Both the position numbers and the translations under genes were made by a program. A model generated the notes under the pieces. It was not told where the DNA came from and ran no database searches. It saw only the letters and a program-made list of their open reading frames with translations. From CADEFQ01 sp050249415 (GTDB taxonomy: Bacteria > Pseudomonadota > Gammaproteobacteria > Steroidobacterales > Steroidobacteraceae), in NCBI GenBank assembly GCA_050249415.1, contig JBFWQO010000004.1:186001-250000 (forward strand): 64,000 bases of DNA. Direction: 5' to 3'. This document shows positions 28,865 to 37,275 of this stretch, piece by piece; the first letter of the stretch is position 1, and every line of letters begins with the position of its first letter.

Positions 28865-28886
28865 GCGGCCGGCGTCGTTCGATCGC

Positions 28887-29717
28887 GTGACCGGGAACAA
28901 TCGGCCGGCCGGCGCGTCGGCAGCCGCCGACGCGGTGGTCGAAGTACACGGCGTGCGTTATGGCGTCGGGCGCCGCGAAATATTCGCGGGGCTCGACCTC
29001 GTGGTGCGCCGCGGTCGCGTGACGGCCATCATGGGGCCGAGCGGCACGGGCAAGACGACGCTGCTGCGCCTCATCACCGGGCAGATCGCGCCGGCATCGG
29101 GCGAGGTGCGCGTCTGGGGCGAGCGTGTCGCGACCCTCGGTCGCCGCGAGTTGCTCGCCCTGCGCCGCCGCACCGGCATGCTGTTCCAGAACGGCGCGCT
29201 GCTGACCGACCTCGACGTATTCGAGAATGTCGCGTTCCCGGTGCGCGAGCACACGAATCTCCCCGAACCGCTGATCCGCAGGCTCGTGCTGACCAAACTG
29301 CACGCGGTCGGCTTGCGCGGTGCGGCGCGACTGATGCCGAGCGAGCTGTCCGGAGGGATGGCGCGCCGGGTCGCTCTCGCGCGCGCGGTGGTGATGGACC
29401 CGGAGCTCCTGATCTATGACGAACCGTTCGTCGGCCTCGATCCGATCTCGATGGGCGTGATCGTGCGGCTGATACGCCAGATGAACCGCGTGCTCGGGAT
29501 CACGAGCATCGTCGTCTCGCACGACGTGCACGAACTCGCCGCCATCGCCGACGACAGTTATCTCCTGTCGCAGGGGCGCTGCGTCGCGTCGGGCAGCCCC
29601 GAGGACCTGCGGCGCAGCGACTCGGAGGTCGTGCGGCAATTCCTCGACGGCGTCGCGGACGGCCCGGTGCCGTTTCATTATCCGGCGCCCGACTATCGCG
29701 ACGAGCTCCTCGCATGA
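28887..29717 (+). CDS. mlaF: Phospholipid ABC transporter ATP-binding protein MlaF
   Basis: MlaF powers the MlaFEDB inner-membrane complex that moves phospholipids between membranes and keeps outer-membrane lipid asymmetry. The 276-residue protein has Walker A IMGPSGTGKTTLLRLI, the Q-loop LFQNGALLTDLDVFENV (typical of Mkl/MlaF), the signature LSGGMARRVALARA, Walker B LLIYDEPFVGLDPI and the switch His in VVSHDVHEL. The GTG start at 28887 gives a short unconserved N-terminal tail before VVEVHGVRYGVG. Its stop overlaps mlaE by 4 nt. Confidence 0.93.
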   Translation: MTGNNRPAGASAAADAVVEVHGVRYGVGRREIFAGLDLVVRRGRVTAIMGPSGTGKTTLLRLITGQIAPASGEVRVWGERVATLGRRELLALRRRTGMLFQNGALLTDLDVFENVAFPVREHTNLPEPLIRRLVLTKLHAVGLRGAARLMPSELSGGMARRVALARAVVMDPELLIYDEPFVGLDPISMGVIVRLIRQMNRVLGITSIVVSHDVHELAAIADDSYLLSQGRCVASGSPEDLRRSDSEVVRQFLDGVADGPVPFHYPAPDYRDELLA

Positions 29718-30481
29718 GTGCCGCGGCGAAACGCGACGGACCGATCACGGTCGTCCTGCGCCGCGTCGGCGCCGTCGTCGTGTTCCTCGCGGCGGTCCTC
29801 GCACAGTGCCTGCCCGCGCTCGCGCGGCCGCGACTGATCGTGCACCAGGTCTACAACGCCGGTGCCCGCTCTTTGATCATCATCATGCTCTGCGGGCTCT
29901 TCGTCGGCATGGTGCTCGGCCTGCAGGGCTTCGACCTGCTGCAGCGCTTCGGGTCGGAGGATGCGCTCGGCGTCGCCGCGGCCCTCGGCCTGCTCAAGGA
30001 ACTCGGACCGGTCGTCACCGCGCTGCTGTTCGCCGGCCGCGCGGGCACGGCGCTCACGTCGGAAATCGGCCTGATGCGCACGACCGACCAGCTCACCGCG
30101 ATGCAGATGATGGCGGTCGATCCGATGCAGCGCGTCGTCGCGCCGCGGTTCCTCGGCGGCGTGATCGCGATGCCGCTCCTCGCCGCCATTTTCAGCGTGA
30201 TCGGACTCTTCGGCGCACAGCTCGTCGGCGTGCAGATGATGGGCGTCGACGCCGGTGCGTTCTGGTCGCAGATGCAGGGCGCAGTGCGGCTCGACGATGT
30301 TCAGGAGGGATTCATCAAGAGTCTGGTATTCGGTACCGCATGCAGCCTGGTTGCTGTGTACGAGGGGTACCATACCGAACCGACCGCCGCGGGCGTCGGG
30401 CTCGCGACGACGCGCACCGTGGTGACGTCGTCCGTGCTGACGTTGTTGCTCGATTACATTCTCACCGCCGCATTCCTGTAG
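29714..30481 (+). CDS. mlaE: Phospholipid ABC transporter permease MlaE
   Basis: MlaE is the permease subunit of the Mla transporter. The 255-residue protein has five or so membrane helices, with the family signatures IMLCGLFVGMVLGLQGFDLLQRFG, LKELGPVVTALLFAGRAGTALTSEIGLMRTTDQLTAMQMMAVDP and YEGYHTEPTAAGVGLATTRTVV. The E-rich cytoplasmic coupling helix (SEIGLMR) contacts MlaF. Confidence 0.95.
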   Translation: MSAAAKRDGPITVVLRRVGAVVVFLAAVLAQCLPALARPRLIVHQVYNAGARSLIIIMLCGLFVGMVLGLQGFDLLQRFGSEDALGVAAALGLLKELGPVVTALLFAGRAGTALTSEIGLMRTTDQLTAMQMMAVDPMQRVVAPRFLGGVIAMPLLAAIFSVIGLFGAQLVGVQMMGVDAGAFWSQMQGAVRLDDVQEGFIKSLVFGTACSLVAVYEGYHTEPTAAGVGLATTRTVVTSSVLTLLLDYILTAAFL

Positions 30482-30494
30482 AAGGTTCGACACC

Positions 30495-31004
30495 ATGCGT
30501 CCCAATCGCGCACTCGAAATCGGTACCGGGCTGTTCGTGCTGCTCGGCTTCGCAGCGCTGCTGTTCCTCACGACGCAGCTGCCGGGCAGCGGCGTGCAGA
30601 TCGGCGGCTCGACGGGTTACACCGTGAGCGCGCGCTTCGACAATGTCGGCGACCTGAAAGTGGGCTCGCCAGTGACGCTGGCGGGCGTGCGCATCGGCCG
30701 GGTCGCAGCCATCTCGTTCGACCCGACCGACTTCAAGGCGGTCGTCACGCTCGACATCGACAAGCGCTACGAGCGCATTCCCGACGACAGCGACGCGAGC
30801 ATCCAGACGGCGGGCCTCCTCGGCGGCAAGTACGTCGGCATCGGCCCCGGAGGCTCGGAAACCTACCTGCACGCCGGCAGCGTCATCGAATTCACGCAGT
30901 CGGCGATCGTGCTCGAGAACCTGATCAACAAGTTCTTTGCGAATTTTGCGAGCGGCCGCGGCGCGGGCAGCGCGAGCGAGCCGCAGGAGACGACGAAACC
31001 ATGA
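30495..31004 (+). CDS. mlaD: Mla pathway MCE-domain protein MlaD
   Basis: MlaD is anchored in the inner membrane and forms the periplasmic MCE hexamer ring. The 169-residue protein has one N-terminal helix (IGTGLFVLLGFAALLFLTTQ, about residues 9-28) and one MCE domain: YTVSARFDNVGDLKVGSPVTLAGVRIGRV, then LLGGKYVGIGPGG. It ends in a short helical tail. It lies 13 nt after mlaE and overlaps mlaC by 4 nt. Confidence 0.95.
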   Translation: MRPNRALEIGTGLFVLLGFAALLFLTTQLPGSGVQIGGSTGYTVSARFDNVGDLKVGSPVTLAGVRIGRVAAISFDPTDFKAVVTLDIDKRYERIPDDSDASIQTAGLLGGKYVGIGPGGSETYLHAGSVIEFTQSAIVLENLINKFFANFASGRGAGSASEPQETTKP

Positions 31005-31618
31005 TGAAGGCAGTGACACAGTTGTTCGTGTGCGTCGCGACCACGGCCCTCTGGGCGGCGGCGCCCGTGCGCGCCGCCGATGCCGTCGATACGAGCGGCC
31101 CGGGCCAGCTGATCGAATCGGCGGCGAACTCGATGCTGAAGGAGCTCGACGCGCATCGCGCCGACTACCGCAAGGACCCGAAGAAGATCGAGCAGCTCGT
31201 CGACGAGGTGCTGTTGCCCCACTTCGATACGCAGTATGCGGCGCGACTCGTGCTCGGCACGCACTGGCGCACGGCGACGCCGGCCCAGCGCGAGCGCTTC
31301 ATCAAGGGCTTTTACGGATCGATGCTGCGCAACTACGGCTCGGCGCTCGTCGATTTCACCGGCGAGCGGCTGAAGGTATTTCCCGCGCAGATCTCGCCCG
31401 ATGGCCAGCGCGCGACGGTGCGCACCGAAGTCAAACGCAGCAACGGCGAGCGCGTACCGGTCAACTACAGCCTGCGCAAGACCGACACCGGCTGGAAAGC
31501 CTGGGACGTGACGATCGAAGGCATCAGCTACGTGAAGAGCTTCCGTGACGACTTCGGCGCCGAGATCGACCAGAAGGGCCTCGACGCGGTCATCGAGCGG
31601 CTCGAAAAGGCCGCATGA
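31001..31618 (+). CDS. mlaC: Periplasmic phospholipid-binding protein MlaC
   Basis: MlaC shuttles phospholipid between MlaD and the outer-membrane MlaA complex. The 205-residue protein has a signal peptide (residues 1-26, ending VRAADA) and the Tol_Tol_Ttg2 domain: LPHFDTQYAARLVLGTHWRTATPAQRERFIKGFY, VNYSLRKTDTGWKAWDVTIEGISYVKSFRDDF. Start and stop overlap mlaD and mlaB by 4 nt each. Confidence 0.94.
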   Translation: MMKAVTQLFVCVATTALWAAAPVRAADAVDTSGPGQLIESAANSMLKELDAHRADYRKDPKKIEQLVDEVLLPHFDTQYAARLVLGTHWRTATPAQRERFIKGFYGSMLRNYGSALVDFTGERLKVFPAQISPDGQRATVRTEVKRSNGERVPVNYSLRKTDTGWKAWDVTIEGISYVKSFRDDFGAEIDQKGLDAVIERLEKAA

Positions 31619-31938
31619 CGCGCGTGGCCCCTGGCCGGATCCAGCTCGACGAGACCGCGCCGGGCCGCCTCGCGCTGCGCGGCGCGCTCGACTTCGGCAC
31701 GGCCAGGATGGCGAGGGAGGCGGGTATCGCGTGGTTCACGCGTGACCGTACGGGCGACTGGAGCGTCGACTGCAGCGGGCTCGATGCTGCCAACAGCGCG
31801 GCGGTGGCGGTCCTGCTCGACTGGCTCGCGATCGTCCATCGCGCGGGCGGGCACCTGCGATTCGAGGGCCTGCCGGAACGTGTGCGGGCGATCGCGGAAA
31901 TCAGCGAAGTCGACGAGTTGCTCGAAACCGGCGTCTGA
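31615..31938 (+). CDS. mlaB: STAS-domain protein MlaB
   Basis: MlaB is the small cytoplasmic STAS subunit that stabilises MlaF. The 107-residue protein shows the STAS pattern: LALRGALDFGTA, WSVDCSGLDAANSAAVAVLLDWLAIVHRAGGHLRFEGLPERVRAIAEISEVDELL. The DAANSAAVAVLL stretch carries the conserved D/S site. The ATG overlaps the mlaC stop. Confidence 0.9.
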   Translation: MTRVAPGRIQLDETAPGRLALRGALDFGTARMAREAGIAWFTRDRTGDWSVDCSGLDAANSAAVAVLLDWLAIVHRAGGHLRFEGLPERVRAIAEISEVDELLETGV

Positions 31939-31963
31939 GTCGCCCACGCGCCGGCACCCGGCC

Positions 31964-32710
31964 TCAGGGCGGTGGCGCCTGCGCTGCCTCGTCCGCGTCG
32001 TCCGGGAAGAGCTCTGCGTCCGCCGGCGGCGGGGCGACATTGCCATCGTGTATCGCGTAATCACGCTGCTGGAACCAGACGTTGCGTATGAACGAGTACG
32101 GATCGTAGACATCCTTCAACGTATCGGTCGCCGGCAGCAGCCGGGCGCGCCGCTCGAGCAGTCGCAGGCCATCGAGGCCCCACTGCCAGCGCCAATCGTC
32201 GACGTAGTGCACGGGATCGACGAAGCGATCCGGCACCTTGCCGACGCCGTCGCGCAACGACGACGGCCCGAGGAGCGGCAGCATCAGGTAAGGTCCCGAC
32301 CGCACGCCCCACTTCGCGAGCGTCTGGCCGAAATCCTCGTCGTTCTTGTCGAGCCCCGCCGCCGTCGCCGGGTCGAACAGGCCGCCGACGCCCGCGACCG
32401 TATTCAGCACGAAGCGCCCGAGGTCGCTGAGGCCCTCGCGGGGCTTGCCTTGCAGGAACTGGTTGACGATCGTCGAGGGATAGGTGGCGTTGCTCCAGAA
32501 ATTGCTGACTCCGGTCTGCACGACGGTCGGGGTGATCCTGCGGTACGTGCGCGCCGCCGGGCGCGCGATCGCCCGATCGAGCGCGTCGTTCATCGTGTAC
32601 ATCGTGCGGTTGAACTTCTCGAGCGGATCGCGCGGATCCGGTCGAAGGGGCTGGGACGAGCAGGCGGCGATCGAGAGCGTGGCGAGGGCCACGAACAGGC
32701 GTGCGAACAT
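31964..32710 (-). CDS. mlaA: Outer-membrane lipoprotein MlaA (VacJ)
   Basis: MlaA sits with porins in the outer membrane and removes mislocalised phospholipids. The 248-residue protein has a lipoprotein signal with lipobox SIAACSS (Cys17) and the VacJ signatures DPLEKFNRTMYTMNDALDRAIARP, REGLSDLGRFVLNTVAGVGGLFDPA, GQTLAKWGVRSGPYLMLPLLGPSSLRDGVG and VKDVYDPYSF-like LKDVYDPYSFIRN. It is convergent with mlaB, which places the whole pathway in one 3.8-kb locus. Its promoter overlaps a repeat-flanked gap. Confidence 0.95.
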   Translation of the reverse strand: MFARLFVALATLSIAACSSQPLRPDPRDPLEKFNRTMYTMNDALDRAIARPAARTYRRITPTVVQTGVSNFWSNATYPSTIVNQFLQGKPREGLSDLGRFVLNTVAGVGGLFDPATAAGLDKNDEDFGQTLAKWGVRSGPYLMLPLLGPSSLRDGVGKVPDRFVDPVHYVDDWRWQWGLDGLRLLERRARLLPATDTLKDVYDPYSFIRNVWFQQRDYAIHDGNVAPPPADAELFPDDADEAAQAPPP

Positions 32711-32716
32711 CCGCGG

Positions 32717-32722
32717 ATTTTA
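32717..32722 (-). promoter_or_regulatory. Extended -10 box (TGCTAAAAT) 6 nt before the mlaA ATG
   Basis: On the minus strand TAAAAT, preceded by TGC, ends 6 nt before the start codon. No Shine-Dalgarno sequence fits between them. It predicts a leaderless mlaA mRNA. Confidence 0.55.
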
Positions 32723-32725
32723 GCA

Positions 32726-32753
32726 GCTTATGGCCGCCGGCCCGCAGCCCTCA
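32726..32753 (+). repeat. Degenerate heptamer repeat patch between mlaA and the 4-TM gene
   Basis: Four units are GCTTATG, GCCGCCG, GCCCGCA and GCCCTCA. The last resembles the GCTCTCA end of the 21.05-kb patch, and both are followed by GG. The stop codon of the minus-strand membrane-protein gene lies in the last unit. Confidence 0.45.
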
Positions 32754-33191
32754 GGCGAGAACCCCTCGCCGGATCATGTACCGCGAATAGAGGCTGAAGA
32801 AGGCGAGCAGCCCCGCGATGACGGCGCTGGTGACCGCCATCTCCGGCCCCATGATGGCGCCGCCGTCGGTCAACACGTAGGTGTAGAGCAGGCTCACGAG
32901 GAACGCCGCGAGCGCAATGACGAAGACTGCGAACGCGAGCTTCTTCCTGAGCAGCAGCAGGATAGACGCGAGGAACGCCCCGAGCACGCCGACCGCCCAG
33001 ACCAGGGTCATCCAGGACGGCATCGCCATGTAGTGAGCGATCTGCCCCGGCGTCATGCCGACGCTCGCCATGTAGTCGGCTCCGCGCGCCATGCTCATCG
33101 TGAAATCGAATACGCCTATCGCGTTGAAAAGCACGGCGATCGCGCCGACCAGCCAGAGATGCCACGGTGCCTTCGAAGTGGTGTCGGTCAT
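32751..33191 (-). CDS. Four-helix membrane protein of unknown function
   Basis: A 146-residue integral membrane protein. Four hydrophobic helices lie at about residues 10-32, 59-81, 84-107 and 117-137 (for example WHLWLVGAIAVLFNAIGVFDF and LAFAVFVIALAAFLVSLLYTYVL). The loop between helices 1 and 2 reads GADYMASVGMTPGQIAHYMAMPSW, which I recall from conserved bacterial proteins without a known role. A GGGGACAGG region precedes the start. Its stop codon lies in a heptamer repeat. Confidence 0.75.
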   Translation of the reverse strand: MTDTTSKAPWHLWLVGAIAVLFNAIGVFDFTMSMARGADYMASVGMTPGQIAHYMAMPSWMTLVWAVGVLGAFLASILLLLRKKLAFAVFVIALAAFLVSLLYTYVLTDGGAIMGPEMAVTSAVIAGLLAFFSLYSRYMIRRGVLA

Positions 33192-33216
33192 GGTCCTGTC
33201 CCCCCGGTTGCAATGC

Positions 33217-34653
33217 TCAGCCCTTTTTTCTTCCCCGCTCGATCGCTTCCCTGACTTCGTCCATGCGCGCCTGGAAGCGCTGGCGTTGCACGGAGGTGAG
33301 ATTCGGCGCCGCGAGCGCCATCTCGAGTTGCTGGACCGAGAGCGGCAGGTTGCCGCTCGCGATGTGGTACTCGCTCATGTAGTAATACGCATCGCCCGTG
33401 TCGCCCGCGGCGCTCGCCGCGAGCGCGGTGAGCCGGATCTGTTCCGGCGTCGGCGGCACGTTGTTGAAGAGGTCGAGCAGGATGGCGTGCGCTTCGCTCG
33501 CGCGGCCGGCGCGCATCAGCGCCTCCGCATAGTGCACGGTGAGCGGCACATTGCGCGGCGACAGCCGCAGCGCCTCGGTGAAGGTCGCGAGGGCGGCATC
33601 GGCCGCGCCCGCGGCCATCTGTGCCTGGCCGAGCGCGGCGGCGATCATCGGACTGCCCTGCTCGCGCTGGTGCAGGTCGTAGAGGATCGCCACGGCATCC
33701 GTCGCCTCGCCGTGCCCGAGATCGGCGAGCGCCTGTCCATAGCGTTCCCCGACCCCGTCATGCCCCGCGGCGATCTCGCCTTCGTAGTAGATGCGCAGAT
33801 CCGTGTCGCTCGCGGCGCCGAGAACGCGCGCCCGTTCCCGCGCGATCTGGTAACTGACGTCGGGCCGCAGCTTCGGTACCGGATACTCCCTGGCGCGATC
33901 GCGCGATTCGGCGATGCGATTGGCGGTCACCGGGTGGGTCAGGATGAACTCCGGTATGTTCTGGCCCGAGAGGCCCGCACGGCGGCCGATCGTCTCGAAG
34001 AACGCGGGCATCGCGTTCGGGTCGAACCCCGCACCGGCGAGGAAGCCGATGCCGATGCGATCCGCCTCCTGTTCGTTCGAGCGCGTGTAGTTGATCTGTT
34101 GCTGGGCCGCCGCGCCTTGTGCGACCGCGATGGCGGCCTGCGCCGCGTCGCCCCCGCCGGCGGCGCCGAGCAGGATGCCCGCGATCACCATGGCGGTGGT
34201 CGCCAGGCTCTGGCGGCTCGCGGCGCGGATGCTGCGCGCGATATGCCGCTGGGTCACGTGGGCGATTTCGTGGGCGAGCACGCTCGCGAGCTCGGACTCG
34301 CTCTTCGTCGCGAGGAGCAGGCCCTGGTTCACGCCGATGAATCCGCCGGGCAGTGCGAAGGCATTGATCGACGGGTCGCCGACGAGAAAGAACGTGAAAC
34401 GCTCGCCCTCGTCGGTCGCCTGCGCGGCGATGCGCGAGCCGAGCGCCTGCAGGTACTCGCCGATGTCCGGGTCCTCGATGATCTGCCCCTGCTCGCGCAG
34501 CTGGCGCATGACCGTGAGGCCGATGCGATACTCATCGCCGCGCGTGATGATCGCGTCGACCGGGTTGCCGAGGTCGGGCAGTTCGTCCCCCGAGGGGGCG
34601 GCCGAGGCCGCGGTGGCAGCGCAAGCGAGGAGCAGTACCCAGGCCTTGTTCAT
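33217..34653 (-). CDS. Periplasmic M48 metalloprotease with TPR repeats (BepA-like)
   Basis: A 478-residue exported zinc protease of the BepA/YfgC type, which quality-controls outer-membrane proteins such as LptD and BamA. A signal peptide (residues 1-19) is followed by the peptidase domain with HEIAH (His128-His132) and the third ligand in SNEQEADRIG. The C-terminal half has TPR-like repeats (EALRLSPRNVPLTVHYAEALMRAGRASEAHAIL). The ATG at 34653 is chosen because it begins the signal peptide. It lies 46 nt after phoH. Confidence 0.92.
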   Translation of the reverse strand: MNKAWVLLLACAATAASAAPSGDELPDLGNPVDAIITRGDEYRIGLTVMRQLREQGQIIEDPDIGEYLQALGSRIAAQATDEGERFTFFLVGDPSINAFALPGGFIGVNQGLLLATKSESELASVLAHEIAHVTQRHIARSIRAASRQSLATTAMVIAGILLGAAGGGDAAQAAIAVAQGAAAQQQINYTRSNEQEADRIGIGFLAGAGFDPNAMPAFFETIGRRAGLSGQNIPEFILTHPVTANRIAESRDRAREYPVPKLRPDVSYQIARERARVLGAASDTDLRIYYEGEIAAGHDGVGERYGQALADLGHGEATDAVAILYDLHQREQGSPMIAAALGQAQMAAGAADAALATFTEALRLSPRNVPLTVHYAEALMRAGRASEAHAILLDLFNNVPPTPEQIRLTALAASAAGDTGDAYYYMSEYHIASGNLPLSVQQLEMALAAPNLTSVQRQRFQARMDEVREAIERGRKKG

Positions 34654-34699
34654 GTGCCGTTCGACAACGTCCGCCGCCCAAGGTTCGGGCGCCTGCCCC

Positions 34700-36184
34700 T
34701 CAGAGGATCTCGGACGCGTGGTCCGCCAGGCGCGAGCGCTCGCCGCGCACGAGCGTGATGTGCCCCGCATGGTTCCAGCCGCGGAACCGGTTGACGACGT
34801 AGGTGAGGCCCGAGGTGGTTTCGGTGAGGTAGGGTGTATCGATCTGCGCGATGTTGCCGAGGCACACGAGCTTCGTGCCGGGCCCGGCGCGGGTCACGAG
34901 CGCCTTCATCTGCTTCGGTGTGAGGTTCTGCGCCTCGTCGAGGATGATGAAGCGGTTCAGGAACGTGCGCCCGCGCATGAAGTTGAGCGAGCGGATCTTG
35001 ATCCGGTTGCGCAGCAGGTCGTTGGTCGCCGCGCGGCCCCAGTTGCCGCCCTCCTGGCTCTGGGTCAGCACTTCGAGGTTGTCCATCAGCGCGCCCATCC
35101 ACGGCTCCATCTTCTCCTCTTCGGTGCCGGGCAGGAAGCCGATGTCTTCGCCGAGCGGTATCGTCACGCGGGTCATGATGATCTCGACGAAGCGGTTGCT
35201 CTCGAGGGTCTGCATGAGGCCGGCGGCGAGGGTCAGCAGCGTCTTGCCGGTGCCGGCCGGGCCGAGGATGGACACGAAATCGATCTCGGGGTCCATCAGC
35301 AGATTGAGCGCGAAGTTCTGTTCGCGATTGCGCGCGGTGATCCCCCAGACACTGTGGCGGTCGTTGCGGTAGTCGCGCGTCAGCTCGACGGTCGCCGTGT
35401 CGCCGTCGATCTTGCGCACCAGCGCCTCGATGCCCTGCGCGTCCTGCTGGTAGACGAACTCGTTCGCCTGCCATTCGTGCACGACGGGCCCGGTGAGCGT
35501 GTACCAGGTGCGCTCGCCTTCCTTCCACGAGCGCATGTCCTTGCCGTGCCGTTCCCAGAAGTCCGCGGGCAACTGCGCATGACCGGTGTAGAGGACATCC
35601 GCGTCCTCGATCGTCTTGTCGCTGTAATAGTCCTCGGCGTGCACGCCGACCACGGCGGCCTTGATGCGCAGGTTGATGTCCTTCGAGACGAGCGTGACGC
35701 GCGCCTCGGTGTGCAGCGCCTGCAGCGCGAGCACCTGCGAAAGGATCGCGTTGTCGCTGCCGTGCCCCGGCAGGTAGTCGGGGAGGGCGGAGGCGAGCTG
35801 GCGCGTCTGGAAATACAGGCGGCCCGACGAGGGTTTCTTGCCGTGGTTGCCCGAATAGCCGGAAGGCAGCGCCAGCCCGGCGTCGATCGCATCCTTCTTC
35901 GCGTCGCGCATCAGCTCGTCGAGGAAGCGGCTGACCTGGCGCACGTTGCGCGAGGATTCGGAGAGGCCCTTCTTGTTGGCGTCGAGCTCCTCGAGCACGA
36001 TCATCGGCAGGTAGATGTCGTGTTCCTCGAAGCGGAAGATCGAGGTCGGGTCGTGCATCAGCACATTCGTGTCGAGCACGAAGATGCGGCGTTCGCGGGG
36101 GCGGGGGCGGTTCTTCAAGTGTCCGGTTCGGGTTTCCGGGCTGCGTCCGGGACTGGCGCCGTCAGAGATGCTTCGCCGCTTCAA
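34700..36184 (-). CDS. PIN domain-PhoH family ATPase
   Basis: A 494-residue PhoH2-type protein: an N-terminal PIN RNase domain (FVLDTNVLMHDPTSIFRF, then EELDANKKGLSESSRN and LVSKDINLRIKA) fused to a PhoH ATPase domain. The ATPase part has Walker A GPAGTGKTLL near residue 311, RVTIPLGEDIGFLPGTEEEKM and Walker B FIILDEAQNLTPKQMK. Related proteins are RNA helicase-RNases. The TTG start at 36184 overlaps the bcp end by 23 nt but is backed by GGAGG 6 nt upstream. A later TTG at 36118 has no such site. Confidence 0.92.
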   Translation of the reverse strand: MKRRSISDGASPGRSPETRTGHLKNRPRPRERRIFVLDTNVLMHDPTSIFRFEEHDIYLPMIVLEELDANKKGLSESSRNVRQVSRFLDELMRDAKKDAIDAGLALPSGYSGNHGKKPSSGRLYFQTRQLASALPDYLPGHGSDNAILSQVLALQALHTEARVTLVSKDINLRIKAAVVGVHAEDYYSDKTIEDADVLYTGHAQLPADFWERHGKDMRSWKEGERTWYTLTGPVVHEWQANEFVYQQDAQGIEALVRKIDGDTATVELTRDYRNDRHSVWGITARNREQNFALNLLMDPEIDFVSILGPAGTGKTLLTLAAGLMQTLESNRFVEIIMTRVTIPLGEDIGFLPGTEEEKMEPWMGALMDNLEVLTQSQEGGNWGRAATNDLLRNRIKIRSLNFMRGRTFLNRFIILDEAQNLTPKQMKALVTRAGPGTKLVCLGNIAQIDTPYLTETTSGLTYVVNRFRGWNHAGHITLVRGERSRLADHASEIL

Positions 36185-36620
36185 GGACTTCCTCCGCGTG
36201 GCCCGCCACTTTCACCTTGCGCCATTCGCGCGCGAGCCTGCCTGCCGGGTCGATCAGGAAGGTGCTGCGCTCGATGCCCACGACCTTGCGGCCGTACATG
36301 TTCTTCTCCCGGATGACATCGAACAGCCGGCAGGCGGCCTCGTCTTCGTCCGCCAGCAGTTCGAACGGGAAGCGCTCTCGCGCGCGGAATTTCGCGTGCG
36401 AGGCGCAACTGTCGCGCGAGATGCCGAAGACGGCGGTCTGCGCGCGCCGGAATGCCGCGTGCAGGTCGCGGAAATCGCCGCCCTCCAGCGTGCACCCCGG
36501 CGTCATGTCCTTCGGATAGAAATACAGCACGACCTTGCCGCCCTTGTGGTCGCCGAGGCGCCACCGGCTGCCGTCGCTCTGCATCAGCGTGAGGGCAGGC
36601 ACCCGTTCGCCGACCTTCAC
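36162..36620 (-). CDS. bcp: Thiol peroxidase Bcp/PrxQ
   Basis: A 152-residue peroxiredoxin that reduces hydroperoxides. The peroxidatic Cys43 is in YPKDMTPGCTLEGGDFRD. The usual +5 resolving Cys is absent. Cys72 in ISRDSCASHAKF lies near helix 3, a position used for resolution in some PrxQ proteins. Other conserved parts are FELLADEDEAACRLFDV and RSTFLIDPAGRLAREWRKVKVAGHAEEVL. The GTG start forms GTGA with the gcvR stop. Confidence 0.93.
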   Translation of the reverse strand: MKVGERVPALTLMQSDGSRWRLGDHKGGKVVLYFYPKDMTPGCTLEGGDFRDLHAAFRRAQTAVFGISRDSCASHAKFRARERFPFELLADEDEAACRLFDVIREKNMYGRKVVGIERSTFLIDPAGRLAREWRKVKVAGHAEEVLEAAKHL

Positions 36621-37147
36621 GACTTGACCGGCTCCATGATCGCATCGAGGTTCAGCGAATCGCAGAAATCCATGAACTCCTCGCGCAATTGCGCCAGGTG
36701 GATGCGGGTCGGGATGTTGACGATCATCTGCACCGCGAACATCTGGGCGCCGGTGTGGGCCGCGGCGTACACGCGCGTCGAGAGCTCGGCGATGTCGATC
36801 GCGCGGCTCGAGAAAAAGCCGGACAGCCCCGATACGATGCCGGTCTGGTCGAGGCACACGACGTCGATCGAGTAGGGCATCATGTCGGTGCGGGCGCCGC
36901 GCGGCTCGGTGCGCTTCACGTTCACCGCGAGGCTGCCCGTCTCGCCGAGCTTCTTCAGTTCGGTTTCGAGTTTCGCGAGCGAATGCCAGTTGCCGGAGAC
37001 GAGCAGCAGCATCGCGAACTCCGAACCGAGGTTCGCCATGCGGCTTTCGCTGATGCTGCCCCCGCACTCGGTGATGACGCGCGAGAGTTCGTGCACGATG
37101 CCGGTACGGTCGCTGCCGACTGCCGAAACGGCGAGGTGTTGCTTCAC
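36617..37147 (-). CDS. gcvR: Glycine cleavage system transcriptional regulator homolog GcvR
   Basis: A 176-residue protein with two ACT domains: residues 4-75 (LAVSAVGSDRTGIVHELSRVITECGGSISESRMANLGSEFAMLLLV) and about 95-165 (YSIDVVCLDQTGIVSGLSGFFSSRAIDIAELSTRVY). In E. coli, GcvR opposes GcvA at the gcv operon; gcv genes are not in this window. The GTG at 37147 is chosen because it starts the first ACT strand and lies 6 nt after a -10 box. It is coupled to bcp. Confidence 0.88.
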   Translation of the reverse strand: MKQHLAVSAVGSDRTGIVHELSRVITECGGSISESRMANLGSEFAMLLLVSGNWHSLAKLETELKKLGETGSLAVNVKRTEPRGARTDMMPYSIDVVCLDQTGIVSGLSGFFSSRAIDIAELSTRVYAAAHTGAQMFAVQMIVNIPTRIHLAQLREEFMDFCDSLNLDAIMEPVKS

Positions 37148-37153
37148 AGGGCG

Positions 37154-37159
37154 AGTGTA
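37154..37159 (-). promoter_or_regulatory. -10 box (TACACT) 6 nt before the gcvR GTG
   Basis: On the minus strand TACACT ends 6 nt before the GTG start codon, the same geometry as at mlaA. The remaining gap to dapA (37160-37275) holds a weak TACCAT (37235-37240) that may serve dapA. Confidence 0.45.
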
Positions 37160-37275
37160 CCGGTCGGCGGGCGCAATGCGAAACGGTCCTTGCGCGGCGG
37201 GGTTCGGCTGCTTGCCTCGTACCTGCCCGACCCTTACCATGCTTCGGCTCCCTGGCACGTTTCCCCGGATCCCCG

